From an uncultured Lachnospiraceae bacterium (GTDB lineage: Bacteria; Bacillota; Clostridia; Lachnospirales; Lachnospiraceae), in the NCBI GenBank assembly GCA_910577165.1, contig CAJTLX010000072.1, positions 1 through 12,362 on the forward strand: DNA of 12,362 nt. The letters are read 5' to 3'. This document shows, one piece after another, positions 11,678-12,362 of the stretch (positions within the stretch are counted from its first letter, which is position 1; every line of letters begins with the position of its first letter). Position numbers and translations under genes: made by a program. The notes under the pieces are model-generated. The model was given only the letters and a program-made list of their open reading frames with translations, was not told the DNA's origin and searched no databases.

Positions 11678-12351
11678 TGTTGATTGAACTAAAAAAGGTG
11701 GATAAAATTTACCAGAGTGGGACAGTGTCTTTTCAGGCATTAAAAGAGGTTGACTTATCAGTGGAAGAGGGCGAGATAATTGCTGTTTGCGGCAGATCAG
11801 GTGCGGGGAAATCCACGCTGCTGCATATAATGGGATGCATTGATACTTTTGATAACGGAACTTACCTGTTAAATGGAAAGAATGTGGGAAATTTGGGGGA
11901 TAGAGAACTTTCCAAAATCCGCAATCGGATGATGGGATTTATTATGCAGGATTTCGCGCTGGTGCCGAAATTTTCGGTTTTTGAAAATATTGCGATTCCT
12001 CTTTATCTCAGGAATATAAGTATGCGAAAAATTCAGGGGGCAGTGAAGACGGCTGCCGCTGAGGTTGGTCTTTTAGAATTACTCGATAAAAAGGCAAATC
12101 AGCTTTCCGGCGGGCAAAAACAGCGCGTTGCCATTGCGCGTGCAATTGTCAATGATCCAAAGATCATCTTGGCAGATGAACCGACGGGAGCACTTGACGC
12201 TTCTACGGCAAGGGAGATTATCAGTTTGTTAAAAGAGCAGAAGGAAAAGGGGATCACGGTGATTATTGTTACTCATGATAGTTTGGTTGCCGCCGCCTGT
12301 CAAAGGGTGATTGAGATCGGGGATGGAAGGATACTTTCGGATAATAAGTAA
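11677..12351 (+). CDS. ABC transporter ATP-binding protein, LolD/MacB class (224 aa)
   Basis: The ATG overlaps the permease stop as TAATG, with AGGAGG (11663-11668) upstream. Motifs, in order: Walker A GRSGAGKST (39-47), Q-loop QDF (Q91), signature LSGGQ (143-147), Walker B IILADE (163-168) with catalytic E168, D-loop ALDAS (172-176) and H-loop VTHD (H200). All are intact. The length and the KVDKIY..G opening match the LolD/MacB subfamily that works with FtsX-like permeases. It completes the exporter operon. Its stop is 11 bases before the window end. Confidence 0.93.
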   Translation: MLIELKKVDKIYQSGTVSFQALKEVDLSVEEGEIIAVCGRSGAGKSTLLHIMGCIDTFDNGTYLLNGKNVGNLGDRELSKIRNRMMGFIMQDFALVPKFSVFENIAIPLYLRNISMRKIQGAVKTAAAEVGLLELLDKKANQLSGGQKQRVAIARAIVNDPKIILADEPTGALDASTAREIISLLKEQKEKGITVIIVTHDSLVAAACQRVIEIGDGRILSDNK

Positions 12352-12362
12352 GTATTTTTGGG

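Overview
The window looks like accessory DNA from a gut-type Firmicute, most likely a Lachnospiraceae or related Clostridia. The grounds are strong AGGAGG ribosome binding sites, consensus TTGACA/TATAAT promoters, AT-rich intergenic DNA, and clostridial prophage and integrative-element protein families. That assignment is inference; no rRNA or marker gene is present. No integrase, relaxase or cas gene is visible.

Layout. 1-425: 3' end of a phage-type NlpC/P60 endolysin. 426-1723: a minus-strand orphan gene (641-1339) with its own promoter, then a gap of about 380 bp holding promoters, small palindromes and a possible gene relic. 1724-4153: small plus-strand genes of unknown function typical of clostridial mobile elements. 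One is controlled by a strong promoter with three evenly spaced CCCCAAA-type operator sites. A complete type II hammerhead ribozyme (3104-3158) lies between the 199-residue gene and the 312-residue gene. 4154-5314: a toxin-antitoxin locus preceded by a striking array of seven 20-bp palindromes, consisting of a tandem ribbon-helix-helix regulator, a RelE-type toxin and a small second antitoxin-like protein. 5315-5912: repeat-rich DNA with a doubtful small ORF and a promoter. 5913-6799: a small HTH protein and a second toxin-antitoxin pair of the YafQ type. 6837-7176: a six-repeat CRISPR array with an I-E-like repeat, immediately downstream of the YafQ-type toxin. A solitary degenerate copy of the same repeat lies upstream of that pair. 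7273-8898: a CopG-like RHH protein, a P22_AR/ORF6C phage antirepressor, a helical protein, and a zinc-ribbon gene whose frame is broken at a run of eight G. 8957-9018: a perfectly adjacent 31-bp tandem repeat. 9062-9367: the C-terminal remnant of a carbon-nitrogen hydrolase. From 9392 to the end: an ABC exporter operon with two FtsX-like permeases and an ATPase.

How it fits together. The antirepressor, RHH/HTH regulators and toxin-antitoxin modules indicate a decayed or composite prophage/integrative element. The truncated hydrolase at about 9060 may mark its junction with chromosomal genes. The most interesting parts are the self-cleaving ribozyme between two mobile-element genes, the seven-operator array with a 106-bp super-repeat, and the YafQ-type pair lying between a solo CRISPR-like repeat and a cas-less CRISPR array.
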